Shown: positions 52,699 through 61,722 of the stretch, piece after piece
How the letters are laid out: every line of letters begins with the position of its first letter
Position numbering within the stretch: position 1 is the stretch's first letter
Assembly (NCBI RefSeq): GCF_021172165.1
Contig: NZ_CP089096.1
Span: 248,001-312,000, forward strand
DNA: 64,000 nt
Source: Flavobacterium channae
GTDB taxonomy: Bacteria; Bacteroidota; Bacteroidia; Flavobacteriales; Flavobacteriaceae
Direction: 5' to 3'
Translations under genes and position numbers: made by a program
The notes under the pieces: generated by a model
What the model saw: the letters and a program-made list of their open reading frames with translations, nothing else
Told to the model about the DNA's origin: nothing
Databases searched by the model: none

Positions 52699-55600
52699 TG
52701 TCCTTTAGTTCTTGCCAAATAATTGTCATCATACATCGCTTCACATTGTACGCCAGGGAAATAATATTTTCCTAAATATGAGGCGTTTAATAGCATGGTA
52801 AACGTTTTGGTTTCTCCTGCTCTAATTCCGAAATAGAATTGCGTTCTATCATCGCGAATATCAATGTAATCGGCTTTGTTTTCAGCATAACTTCCAAAAT
52901 CACTATAGCGTGAATTCATGATTTCAAATCCAGAAGGAACAATTTGCGAAAGTGCTACATTTTCTAATGTTTCATCCGATTGATTTCTAATAGTTACTTG
53001 CGCAACAATTTCAGTTCCTTGTTTTACAGAACTTAAGTTGAGAACATTTCCTTGTCGGTCTTTATAAACCATTGAAGTAGAGAAGTTTTTCTGAATTTCT
53101 CTTTCTTCTCCTACAGGTAAAATACCGCTATTTAATAAACGAACATAAAGTGTTCCATTATTTTTATTTTGAATCGTAACCGAATTGGAACCTGTTTTTG
53201 CAACTAAATTTCTATCTACAACTGCTTTTTTAGAAGTCACGGTTTCCGATTTTCCAGCTATTGTATAGGTCATGTTTACGCCTTTTCCGCCATTTTTAAG
53301 TGCAAATTTAGACATCGCATACAAACCAAATGCTGTAGTTTGCGTACTCATGTAGCGATTTGAAGATAAATCTTTAGCAAGTTTGTTAGCTATTTCGTAG
53401 GCTTTCGTTTTGTTGTCTACCAAAATGTAGGTTTCTAAAATCATAGCTCTATTACGTTCTTCTGAACCATAATAATAATTTACAAAACGTTTGTCTTCTT
53501 GACTCGTTGTTGTTCCTATCAAAGATAATGCTGCTTTCTTTTGTCCTGCTAATGCATAAGCTGCAGCTAATCGTAATTTCGATTCATTCGATATTCCAGT
53601 AGTTTCTCTTAATCGGTTCATAGAACCCATATCTGCCGAACCTGCTAATGCTAATGTGTATAAACGATAGGCTTGAGCAAAATCGTTACGATATTGTGCG
53701 TTGAATCGCCATTTTTTAGCTTCAGATTGTTGGAACGAAATCCACTTGTTTTTAAATCCTATTGGTAAAACATAGCCTTTTTTCTCTGCTTCAATTAAGA
53801 AATGTCCCGCATATGAAGTTGCCCAATCATCCACATAATTATTTCCTTGCCAATAACTCAATCCACCATTTGACAATTGGAAATTGCCTAATTTTTGAAT
53901 TCCAGCATTGATATTTCGTTGGATTTCTGCTTTTTTGTTAACATCAATATCCATAATATCAGATAAATACAATTGTGGAAAAACCGCCGAAGTCGTTTGC
54001 TCCACACAGCCATGAGGATATTGAATCAAATAACTCAATCTTCCGTTGAAATTAATCGTAGGGAAAGACGAAACTTCTAATCTTGCTTTGTTACTTCCTG
54101 AAACTCCAAATGTTTTCCAATTGATGGTTTTTGAACTGTTTGCAGGAATTACCATATCCACAAAATCATTGGTTACTGGATTTGGATTCGTAATATCAAC
54201 TTCCACTGCATAGGTTGATTTTTCTTTTCCAGAAGTAGCAATAACTTCAATTTTTCCAATTCCTGTTGCGCTGCCCACTTCTAAATTAAAGTACACCACT
54301 TTTTCATCAGGCGAACTGAAACTTACATTTTGAGTAGCATTCCCAATAATTCTTACACCATTATTTGTTTTTAATTGAACATTCACATTTTTTACCTGAT
54401 TCTCCATTGCGAAAACGGTTACTGGCAACATGATTCTTTCGTTTGGAGAAATTTTTCTTGGTACCGAAGCCAAAACCATAACCGGTTTTCTCACAAAAGA
54501 TGTTTTTTCTACACTTCCGTAAGCACTTGTTTTGGCATCACCAGCAACAACCATTGTTCGCACCGAACCAACATAATTTGGTAAGGTAATGGTATGTGAT
54601 TTGGTTTGTCCTTTTTCCAATTTGAACGGACCTAAATAAATAACGACCGGTTTAAAACGATTGGCTTTTTTAGCATTTCCACCAGCTAAATCTTGATCAC
54701 CACCAATACTGAAAATTTGATTTATTTTTCCTCCATAAGCACCAATTACATCATCATAAACATCCCAAGTTTTTACACCAAGCGCTTGTCTAGAATAGAA
54801 TTTATCCCAAGCATTTGGAGTTTTAAATCGCGTTAAATCTAACAAACCATCATCTACAATAGCAATCGTATAGGTCATTTCTTTACCCGATTTTTCACTA
54901 ACTTTTAAAGTTGTCTTTTGTTCTGGTTTTAAAACAGATGGAATGGTTACTTCTGGCTCTAAAACAGTATTTTTATTAATGACTTCCACTGGTAAAATTC
55001 CGTACATTCTAATCGGAGTATCGTTTATAGTAGAAGCATGTGGTTTTAACAACGAAATATGAAAATACACATTTGGCGCCATATCACCGGTGATAGGAAT
55101 TTCTACTTGTGTTTCTCCTTTTTTAGTGGTTGCCCAAAGCGTTTTAATTACTTTAGAACCATTTTCAATTGAAATTAATGCTCTTCCACCTTCGCTTGAT
55201 GGGAATGAAACAATTGCTTTTTCTCCAACATTGTATTTTTCTTTATTGGATGTAAATACTAACATGTTTGCCGTTTCACTTCCTCCTTGACGTGATTTTC
55301 CAGACCAATATGGCCAATCGATATACGAAGTTAAACTTGTTGCATGACCATCGTTTGTGTCTTCTACACGAATTAAATATCTTCCCCAATCTGCTTCTGG
55401 AACAACAAATTGAAAACTTGCTTTTCCTGAAGCATCAGTAGAAACTACATAGTTTTTGTATGCTGTTGTTACTTCTGAAGAATTATAACGCGATAAATCA
55501 TCACCATCAGAATTCCACCACCAACGCCATTCTACTTTATACACTCGAACTTCTAAATTCTTAACTGATTTTGCTTTACCCAATTCGTCTAAAGTTACAA

Positions 55601-58169
55601 TGTCATAACGATTTACTTTATCGGTTTCTAACAAGCCATATTTGTTTGGTTCAGGTGCTTTTATTCCAACATAAGTTTTATATGGAGAATAAACTGAAGT
55701 AGCCACATCTGTACTAAAATCGCCACCATTTTCAAAAGCTTTTGTTTGAAAAACCAATTTTAGTTTTCCAGGTGCTTGACTCGTTATTTTAGGTTGAATA
55801 TTTACTTTTGCTTTTCCAAACTCATCAACTTTCCCTGAAAAAACATTTACTTCTTCAGTGCGGAATTTGCGTACTTCGTCATCAAAATCATATTTCTCAT
55901 ATTTTTTAAAAACGGTTTGCTGTTCTAAGAATTTAGCTTGCATTTCAACTTTTAAGTTTTTTGCAATTGCTCCGTGTAACCAAGCAACTTCAACTTCGCC
56001 ACCGTTTAGTCTATTACCAGATAGTTGTTTGTCGGCAAAACTATTTTTGATTTTTAAACGATTTGGCTTAATGGTTTCAATCTTGATGCTTTTGTAAAAA
56101 TGAACACCACCAATAGAAATTTTTGCTTCCCAATTTCCTGTTGGATCGCTATCTTTTGTAGCTAATTTGAATTTGTAATGATTCAAGCTGTTGTATTTTT
56201 GAACCATTTGGTAGCGCATTTTTCCTTGTGGGTCGCTAAGTCTAAAAGTTATTGGATGCGATTTTTCTAATTTGCTTTCCACATCATTTAGCATGAAAGC
56301 CAAGTGTAAAGTATCGCCAGGACGCCAAACACCTCTTTCGCCATAAATGAAGCCTTTTAAACCTTTTTGTAATTCTTCGCCACTTACATCAAAATTACTC
56401 ACCGATAAAGATTGACCTTCATCGAGTTTTACGTAAGTTGTGTTTTTATCTTTGGTAACAATAGCAAAATAGGCGTATTTCTTTAATTCAGTTTTAGCTA
56501 TTCCATCGCTATCCGTTGTAATAGTTCCTAAAAGTTGTTGTTGAAAATTATACAACTCAATTTTTGCTGCTGCTTCTGGTAGCGTTGATACGATATTGTT
56601 TACGGCAAAAACATAAGAACCATTTTCACCACGTTTTGTAATAACGCCTAAATCTGAAGCAATAACATTTGTAAAAATGGTATTGTTGTAATAATACGAA
56701 TCGGTACACGGATCTTCTCTTTCATACCAATCGTAACCTTCGTAATAGTAATCATCATAATAATCGTGATTGCTTCTTACTTCATCATCTTGTTCTTGTT
56801 CTTCGTTGTTTTCTTCGTCAACATATGCGGAGGTGCATTTGTAAAGTGAATATTTACGCTTATAAGATATTTCAACTCGATAAATAGCTCCTGGATTTGG
56901 TGTTATTACTTTAGATAAATCAACAGCATAAGCATTCCATTTGCTCGAGTTTTGCAATTTGTTTTTATTTAAAGCAATAGTTTTTTTAACAATTGGTTGC
57001 GCTACTTTTCTTAGATTTCTACTTCCGTTCAGTTCATTGTCTTGAAGGAATTGTAGAATGTTGTTTTTGTAAATTTGGTACACTTTAATATCAACTGCAC
57101 TCAAATTTACCGATTCAAAATTAATTTTTAAGTTGTTTGAACTTGGTAAAATAGTTCCACTTTTTATAAAACGAACTCCTGGTTTTACTTGTTCAAAAGT
57201 GACTTTCTCCGAAAAATTTTGTTTCATTTTGTAGCCGTCTTCGCTTTCTATTCCTTGAAAGACTTCAACTAAAAGTTCTCCTTTTAAAGGTTCATTAAAA
57301 AAGACTTTTAGCAAATTTCCCGCAGTTGCAAAACGTAAATTAAGAGCCGACTCAACTTGTACCAAGCCAGAAAAATCTTGATCTCTGTTTAGAGGATCGG
57401 AAAAGTTTAATAACAATACCTGATTGTTGTCTTTTTCAACTTCTGCAGAAACAATTTTAAAGTTGTTTTTCCCAGGAATATCATAAAGCATTTCGCCTTT
57501 TTGGTCTATGTCAAAAGGATTTCCATCCCAAGAAATTTTGATTTTACTATCTTCAACTTGTCTTTTAATACTATCTATTACAAATTTGTATTCTTTTTTG
57601 TTGCTTAACTCTTTTACAAACTTAACTTTTACTGTTTTATCTTCTTGATTAACAGAGATTAACTTTTTAGCAGTTTCAAAATCCAAATCATCGCTCGATG
57701 TTATGACTCCGTTCAAATATTGATAATCTTTACTATACGATTGTAAATCGTTTGTAGTAACCATAAAATCTTGCTTTATGGTTTTGATTGTAAAATTGAA
57801 ATCCTTTAGTTTATCAGGAACATTCGTTAATTGAGATAAATGAAGCGTAACTTGGTATTCTTTGTTCTGATCTAATTTTTTTTCAGGAATAAAAGCAATT
57901 GTGTTATTAGAAAGCGCAACTACTTTACCACTAACACTTGGATTGATACTAAATAAATTTTCATCTAACTCTTCATTTGCAGTCCATTCTTTTTTATCAA
58001 ATGCTAAAACAACTCTAATGTCGCTACTTGCCGAGACCAATCCTGAGCTAAAGTTGAGGATATACGCTTTAAAAAGAGAGAAATCAGAATTAAAATCTTT
58101 AGCGTTTTTAGAGCACGACAAAGCTACAATCAATACAAGCATTAATTGTAAAAAACGTTTTGTTTTCAT
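52674..58169 (-). CDS. Bacterial alpha-2-macroglobulin family lipoprotein with thioester
   Basis: 1831 aa. The signal ends in a lipobox (IVALSC) with Cys19. A series of MG-type beta domains runs from about 40 to 1250, including MG2 (KGFIYGERGVWRPGDTLHLAF at about 625). The thioester motif GCVEQ is intact (Cys1388, Gln1391) in PHGCVEQTTSAVFPQLYL, followed by the alpha-helical thioester domain. Such proteins trap attacking proteases in the periplasm by covalent bonding. It has an odd Tyr/Asp/Glu-rich insert at about 446-493. Overlap with pbpC points to one operon. Confidence 0.94.
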   Translation of the reverse strand: MKTKRFLQLMLVLIVALSCSKNAKDFNSDFSLFKAYILNFSSGLVSASSDIRVVLAFDKKEWTANEELDENLFSINPSVSGKVVALSNNTIAFIPEKKLDQNKEYQVTLHLSQLTNVPDKLKDFNFTIKTIKQDFMVTTNDLQSYSKDYQYLNGVITSSDDLDFETAKKLISVNQEDKTVKVKFVKELSNKKEYKFVIDSIKRQVEDSKIKISWDGNPFDIDQKGEMLYDIPGKNNFKIVSAEVEKDNNQVLLLNFSDPLNRDQDFSGLVQVESALNLRFATAGNLLKVFFNEPLKGELLVEVFQGIESEDGYKMKQNFSEKVTFEQVKPGVRFIKSGTILPSSNNLKINFESVNLSAVDIKVYQIYKNNILQFLQDNELNGSRNLRKVAQPIVKKTIALNKNKLQNSSKWNAYAVDLSKVITPNPGAIYRVEISYKRKYSLYKCTSAYVDEENNEEQEQDDEVRSNHDYYDDYYYEGYDWYEREDPCTDSYYYNNTIFTNVIASDLGVITKRGENGSYVFAVNNIVSTLPEAAAKIELYNFQQQLLGTITTDSDGIAKTELKKYAYFAIVTKDKNTTYVKLDEGQSLSVSNFDVSGEELQKGLKGFIYGERGVWRPGDTLHLAFMLNDVESKLEKSHPITFRLSDPQGKMRYQMVQKYNSLNHYKFKLATKDSDPTGNWEAKISIGGVHFYKSIKIETIKPNRLKIKNSFADKQLSGNRLNGGEVEVAWLHGAIAKNLKVEMQAKFLEQQTVFKKYEKYDFDDEVRKFRTEEVNVFSGKVDEFGKAKVNIQPKITSQAPGKLKLVFQTKAFENGGDFSTDVATSVYSPYKTYVGIKAPEPNKYGLLETDKVNRYDIVTLDELGKAKSVKNLEVRVYKVEWRWWWNSDGDDLSRYNSSEVTTAYKNYVVSTDASGKASFQFVVPEADWGRYLIRVEDTNDGHATSLTSYIDWPYWSGKSRQGGSETANMLVFTSNKEKYNVGEKAIVSFPSSEGGRALISIENGSKVIKTLWATTKKGETQVEIPITGDMAPNVYFHISLLKPHASTINDTPIRMYGILPVEVINKNTVLEPEVTIPSVLKPEQKTTLKVSEKSGKEMTYTIAIVDDGLLDLTRFKTPNAWDKFYSRQALGVKTWDVYDDVIGAYGGKINQIFSIGGDQDLAGGNAKKANRFKPVVIYLGPFKLEKGQTKSHTITLPNYVGSVRTMVVAGDAKTSAYGSVEKTSFVRKPVMVLASVPRKISPNERIMLPVTVFAMENQVKNVNVQLKTNNGVRIIGNATQNVSFSSPDEKVVYFNLEVGSATGIGKIEVIATSGKEKSTYAVEVDITNPNPVTNDFVDMVIPANSSKTINWKTFGVSGSNKARLEVSSFPTINFNGRLSYLIQYPHGCVEQTTSAVFPQLYLSDIMDIDVNKKAEIQRNINAGIQKLGNFQLSNGGLSYWQGNNYVDDWATSYAGHFLIEAEKKGYVLPIGFKNKWISFQQSEAKKWRFNAQYRNDFAQAYRLYTLALAGSADMGSMNRLRETTGISNESKLRLAAAYALAGQKKAALSLIGTTTSQEDKRFVNYYYGSEERNRAMILETYILVDNKTKAYEIANKLAKDLSSNRYMSTQTTAFGLYAMSKFALKNGGKGVNMTYTIAGKSETVTSKKAVVDRNLVAKTGSNSVTIQNKNNGTLYVRLLNSGILPVGEEREIQKNFSTSMVYKDRQGNVLNLSSVKQGTEIVAQVTIRNQSDETLENVALSQIVPSGFEIMNSRYSDFGSYAENKADYIDIRDDRTQFYFGIRAGETKTFTMLLNASYLGKYYFPGVQCEAMYDDNYLARTKGQWVQIVKE

Positions 58170-58283
58170 TTGGAAAGAGATTAGAGAGTTAGTTTGTTTT
58201 TGTTCACAATTTGAGTATTACAAAAACCGTGCAAATTCTTACAGTAAAGATAAAAATATTTTTAAATAAAAAACTTACAAAAA

Positions 58284-58724
58284 CTATCGCTTGTTTTTAA
58301 AGAAAGCTTTCATTAAATCAGAACATTCTTTCTCTAAAACCCCTGATATTACTTGAGTTTTAGGGTGTAATTGCGTTCCCATTTTTTGATAACCTCTGTT
58401 TTCATCTGAAGCGCCAAAAACAATTTTAGAAATTTGAGACCAATACAAAGCGCCTGCACACATTTGACAAGGTTCTAAGGTTACATATAAAGTGCAATCT
58501 TTCAAATATTTTCCACCTATAAAATTTGCTGCGCTAGTTATCGCTTGCATTTCGGCATGAGCCGTAACATCATGAAGTAATTCTGTTAAATTATGAGTTC
58601 GAGCAATAACACGATTGTTAATCACAATAACAGCTCCAACTGGTATTTCACCTTTTTCAAAAGCAATTTCAGCTTCCTGTAAGGCTTTTTTCATAAAAAA
58701 ATCATCGGTAAAAATATTCTCCAT
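58284..58724 (-). CDS. tadA: tRNA adenosine(34) deaminase
   Basis: 146 aa. The zinc site is HAEMQAIT (His plus catalytic Glu) and EPCQMCAGAL (two Cys). Other TadA features are EIPVGAVIV and the IVFGASDENRG region. It changes A34 to inosine in tRNA-Arg(ACG). Related guanine deaminases have a similar site, but the length and motifs favour TadA. It is divergent from dxs, with only about 42 bases between the two start codons. Confidence 0.9.
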   Translation of the reverse strand: MENIFTDDFFMKKALQEAEIAFEKGEIPVGAVIVINNRVIARTHNLTELLHDVTAHAEMQAITSAANFIGGKYLKDCTLYVTLEPCQMCAGALYWSQISKIVFGASDENRGYQKMGTQLHPKTQVISGVLEKECSDLMKAFFKNKR

Positions 58725-58729
58725 AAGTA

Positions 58730-58737
58730 CAAAAATA
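58730..58737 (-). promoter_or_regulatory. Candidate -7 element for tadA, immediately before the ATG
   Basis: Reverse strand TATTTTTG, exact match, ending 5 bases before the ATG at 58724. It predicts a nearly leaderless transcript. No -33 TTG at the usual spacing. Confidence 0.45.
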
Positions 58738-58751
58738 CAACAACCAATTCT

Positions 58752-58759
58752 TACTTTTG
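58752..58759 (+). promoter_or_regulatory. Candidate -7 element for dxs, immediately before the ATG
   Basis: TACTTTTG, exact match, ending 7 bases before the ATG at 58767. With usual spacing the transcript starts within a few bases of the start codon. Arranged back to back with the tadA element. Confidence 0.5.
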
Positions 58760-58766
58760 TGCTGTG

Positions 58767-60542
58767 ATGAAAAATTTGCTTTCAAAAATTAACAACCCAA
58801 ATGATTTAAGGAAACTTCCTGAAAATCAACTACCTCAATTAGCCAAAGAATTGAGAGATTTTATCATTGATATTGTTTCAAAAAAAGAAGGACACTTGGG
58901 AGCAAGTTTGGGTGTGGTTGAATTAACAATCGCATTGCATTACGTTTTTAATACGCCAGAAGACTTGCTGGTTTGGGATGTTGGTCATCAAGCTTACGGA
59001 CATAAAATTCTAACCGAAAGGCGTGCTATTTTTCATACCAATAGAGAATTAAATGGAATATCGGGTTTTCCTAAGCGAAGTGAAAGTGTTTATGATACTT
59101 TTGGTGTTGGGCATTCTTCAACTTCAATTTCGGCAGCTTTAGGAATGGCGTTAGCATCACAATTAAAAGGTGAGATTAACAAACAACATATCGCGGTAAT
59201 TGGAGATGCTTCGATTGCAAGTGGAATGGCATTTGAAGGATTGAATCATGCAGGAGTTACAGATGCCAATTTATTAGTGATTTTAAACGATAACGCGATT
59301 GGAATCGATCCAAGCATTGGAGCATTGAAAGACTATTTAACCGCAGTTAAAGATGGGAAAAATCCAAAGCAAAACAACATTATCAAGTCATTAAATTTTG
59401 ATTATTCGGGACCAATTGACGGTCATGATTTGCCAAAATTGATATCTGAATTAGAACGATTAAAAACGGTAAAAGGTCCTAAGTTTTTGCATGTTATTAC
59501 TACAAAAGGTAAAGGATTACAGTTGGCCGAAGAAGATCAAGTAAAATATCATGCTCCAGGAAAATTTGATGCAGAAACGGGAAAAATCCATCCTAAAGAT
59601 GAATCGCATTTGCCTCCAAAATTTCAAGATGTTTTTGGATTTACTTTGGTGGAATTAGCAAAACAAAATGAAAAAATCATTGGAATAACACCGGCAATGC
59701 CAACTGGAAGTTCAATGAAATATATGATGGAAGCTTATCCTAAACGCGCAATTGATGTTGGAATTGCTGAGCAACATGCAGTTACATTATCTGCAGGAAT
59801 GGCAACGCAAGGAATGGTCGTTTTTTGCAATATATATTCGACTTTTTTACAGCGTGCTTACGATCAAGTAATTCATGATGTAGCATTGCAGAATTTACCC
59901 GTAATTTTTTGCTTGGATAGAGCAGGATTGGTTGGTGAAGATGGTGCAACTCATCATGGTGTTTTTGATATTGCTTATTTAAGTTGTATTCCAAACTTAA
60001 TTATTGCATCTCCAAAAGACGAAGTGGAATTACGAAATATAATGTTTACAGCTTCAGAAGGATTGAGTCATCCAATTGCGATTCGATATCCGAGAGGAAG
60101 AGGTGAAAATGTAAATTGGAAACAACCTTTTGAGAAAATCGAAATGGGTAAAATTAAAACACTTCAAAAAGGAAGTAAAATTGCGATTTTATCAACAGGA
60201 ACTATTGCTAATAATGTTTCAAGAGCATTAAGTGAAGTGAGAAATTCAGAATTGTTTTCACATTATCATTTTCCATTTATAAAACCTTTAGACAATTTAG
60301 CTGTTCAAGAAATTGTAAATTCTCATGATGAAATCATTACGATTGAAGATGGTGTTATTAAAGGAGGTTTTGGAGAACAAATTAATTCGGTAGTTGCTAA
60401 TCATAATTTAAATAAAAAGGTTTTAAATCTCGGAATTCCTGATATGTTCGTAGAACATGGAACGGTTTTTGAGTTACAACAACTTTGCAAAATAGACGTT
60501 AATCATTTAATACAAATATTTAATACTTTTTCAAATGCTTAA
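58767..60542 (+). CDS. dxs: 1-deoxy-D-xylulose-5-phosphate synthase
   Basis: 591 aa from the ATG at 58767 (a GTG one codon upstream is possible). The thiamine-diphosphate binding motif is GDASIASGMAFEGLNHAG ... LNDN at about residues 143-178, with GHSSTSISAALGMA before it. The transketolase-like middle domain has DVGIAEQHAVTLSAGMA and DRAGLVGEDGATHHGVFD. It joins pyruvate and glyceraldehyde 3-phosphate to start the MEP isoprenoid pathway. It is slightly shorter than the usual 620-640. It overlaps the DUF3078 gene by 8 bases. Confidence 0.95.
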   Translation: MKNLLSKINNPNDLRKLPENQLPQLAKELRDFIIDIVSKKEGHLGASLGVVELTIALHYVFNTPEDLLVWDVGHQAYGHKILTERRAIFHTNRELNGISGFPKRSESVYDTFGVGHSSTSISAALGMALASQLKGEINKQHIAVIGDASIASGMAFEGLNHAGVTDANLLVILNDNAIGIDPSIGALKDYLTAVKDGKNPKQNNIIKSLNFDYSGPIDGHDLPKLISELERLKTVKGPKFLHVITTKGKGLQLAEEDQVKYHAPGKFDAETGKIHPKDESHLPPKFQDVFGFTLVELAKQNEKIIGITPAMPTGSSMKYMMEAYPKRAIDVGIAEQHAVTLSAGMATQGMVVFCNIYSTFLQRAYDQVIHDVALQNLPVIFCLDRAGLVGEDGATHHGVFDIAYLSCIPNLIIASPKDEVELRNIMFTASEGLSHPIAIRYPRGRGENVNWKQPFEKIEMGKIKTLQKGSKIAILSTGTIANNVSRALSEVRNSELFSHYHFPFIKPLDNLAVQEIVNSHDEIITIEDGVIKGGFGEQINSVVANHNLNKKVLNLGIPDMFVEHGTVFELQQLCKIDVNHLIQIFNTFSNA

Positions 60543-61476
60543 AAAAGCTTACTTCTTAGGATTATTTTTTATTTGCTTACAAGCTTCATCACAAATTGTT
60601 AGAACAAAATTACCAGATTCAACATCTAATTGGAAAAAGGAGAATGCTATTGGGCTAGACATCTCTCAGATTACTTTTGTAAACTGGAATGCTGGAGGTA
60701 ATAATTCGATTTCAGGATTATTAAAAGGGAAGTTCTTAAGAACGTATACTAATGATAACTTGGTTTGGAAAAACGAATTAATTGCTCGTTATGGAATAAA
60801 TAAGCAAGAGAAACAAGATGTTAGAAAAACAGATGACCAGTTTCAATTGAATTCTACTTTTGGATATAGAACTGATACAATTTCAAATTGGTATTATGCT
60901 GGAAAATTTAATTTTAATACACAATTTGCAAACGGTTATGCTTATCCAAACACTGATTTAGCAATTTCGCAACCATTTGCACCTGCTTATACTTTCTTGG
61001 GTGTTGGAGCAGAATATTCTAGAAAAGATTTAAATCTAAATGTATATTTATCTCCATTAACACAAAAAGTTACTATGGTTTTTGATCAAAGATTGGCAAA
61101 CCAAGGAGCTTTTGGGGTTGAAAAAGCAGTTTATGATGAATTTGGAGTATTAATTAGGGAAGGAAAAAATATTAGAAACGAAACCGGTATTTTGATTACA
61201 AATCAATGGAAAACTGAAATTTATAAGAATATTAATTTTGAACACCGAATATCACTGTATACCGATTATCTAAATAACTTTGGAAATGTAGATGTTGATT
61301 GGCAAATGCAATTTGATATGGTTGTTAATCAATATGTAAAAGCAAACATAGGAACTCACCTTGTATATGACGATGATATTAAGTCAAAGGAAGAAGAAGG
61401 AGGTGTTCAGGTTATAAAAGGACCTAAGATTCAATTGAAACAATTATTAGGAGTAGGAGTAGTTTATCAATTTTAA
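60535..61476 (+). CDS. DUF3078 family outer membrane-type protein
   Basis: 313 aa with a signal peptide (1-19, LQASSQ). The body is made of alternating beta strands with aromatic ends (ISQITFVNWNAGGNNSISGLLKGKF, WYYAGKFNFNTQF, FLGVGAEYSRKDLNLNVYLSPLTQKVTM) and ends in Tyr-Gln-Phe, consistent with an outer membrane barrel. The N-terminal NWKKENAIGLDISQITFVNWNAGG is typical of DUF3078. Function is not known. It is coupled to dxs by an 8-base overlap, but a link to isoprenoid synthesis is not implied by the sequence itself. Confidence 0.85.
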   Translation: MLKKAYFLGLFFICLQASSQIVRTKLPDSTSNWKKENAIGLDISQITFVNWNAGGNNSISGLLKGKFLRTYTNDNLVWKNELIARYGINKQEKQDVRKTDDQFQLNSTFGYRTDTISNWYYAGKFNFNTQFANGYAYPNTDLAISQPFAPAYTFLGVGAEYSRKDLNLNVYLSPLTQKVTMVFDQRLANQGAFGVEKAVYDEFGVLIREGKNIRNETGILITNQWKTEIYKNINFEHRISLYTDYLNNFGNVDVDWQMQFDMVVNQYVKANIGTHLVYDDDIKSKEEEGGVQVIKGPKIQLKQLLGVGVVYQF

Positions 61477-61497
61477 TGAAATTATTTTCATTTTTGT

Positions 61498-61527
61498 TTG
61501 ATATATATATTCGAATATCTATATTTG
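61498..61527 (+). promoter_or_regulatory. Promoter of tRNA-Leu (full consensus)
   Basis: TTG at 61498-61500, exactly 19 bases, then TATATTTG at 61520-61527: the full TTG-N19-TAnnTTTG pattern. It ends 13 bases before the tRNA 5' end. Confidence 0.82.
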
Positions 61528-61540
61528 CACTCCAATTATC

Positions 61541-61622
61541 GCGGGTATGGTGAAATTGGTAGACACGCCAGACTTAGGATCTGGTGCCGCAAGGTGTGAA
61601 GGTTCGAGTCCTTTTACCCGCA
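61541..61622 (+). tRNA. tRNA-Leu (anticodon UAG)
   Basis: 82 bases that fold as a class II tRNA: acceptor GCGGGTA / TACCCGC plus discriminator A, D arm GTGAAATTGGTAGACAC, anticodon stem-loop CCAGA-CTTAGGA-TCTGG with anticodon TAG, a long variable arm (TGCCGCAAGGTGT), and T loop TTCGAGT. CCA is not encoded. It reads CUN leucine codons. It has its own promoter and terminator. Confidence 0.96.
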
Positions 61623-61626
61623 CTTG

Positions 61627-61657
61627 AAAGCTCTAACTTAGGTTGGAGCTTTTTTTA
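61627..61657 (+). terminator. Terminator after tRNA-Leu
   Basis: 11-bp stem AAAGCTCTAAC / GTTGGAGCTTT with one G-U pair, TTAG loop, T-run. It starts 5 bases past the tRNA. Confidence 0.88.
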
Positions 61658-61672
61658 TTATATCATTATATT

Positions 61673-61708
61673 AAAAAAGCCGCTTATTTTGTAAGCGGCT
61701 TTTTTGTT
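61673..61708. terminator. Terminator for the alpha-amylase gene (two-way)
   Basis: Perfect 14-bp inverted repeat with core GCCGCTTA / TAAGCGGC, a 5-base loop, and A/T runs on both ends. It closes the minus-strand amylase gene and backs up the tRNA terminator on the plus strand. Confidence 0.88.
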
Positions 61709-61722
61709 AACTAACTATAAAT

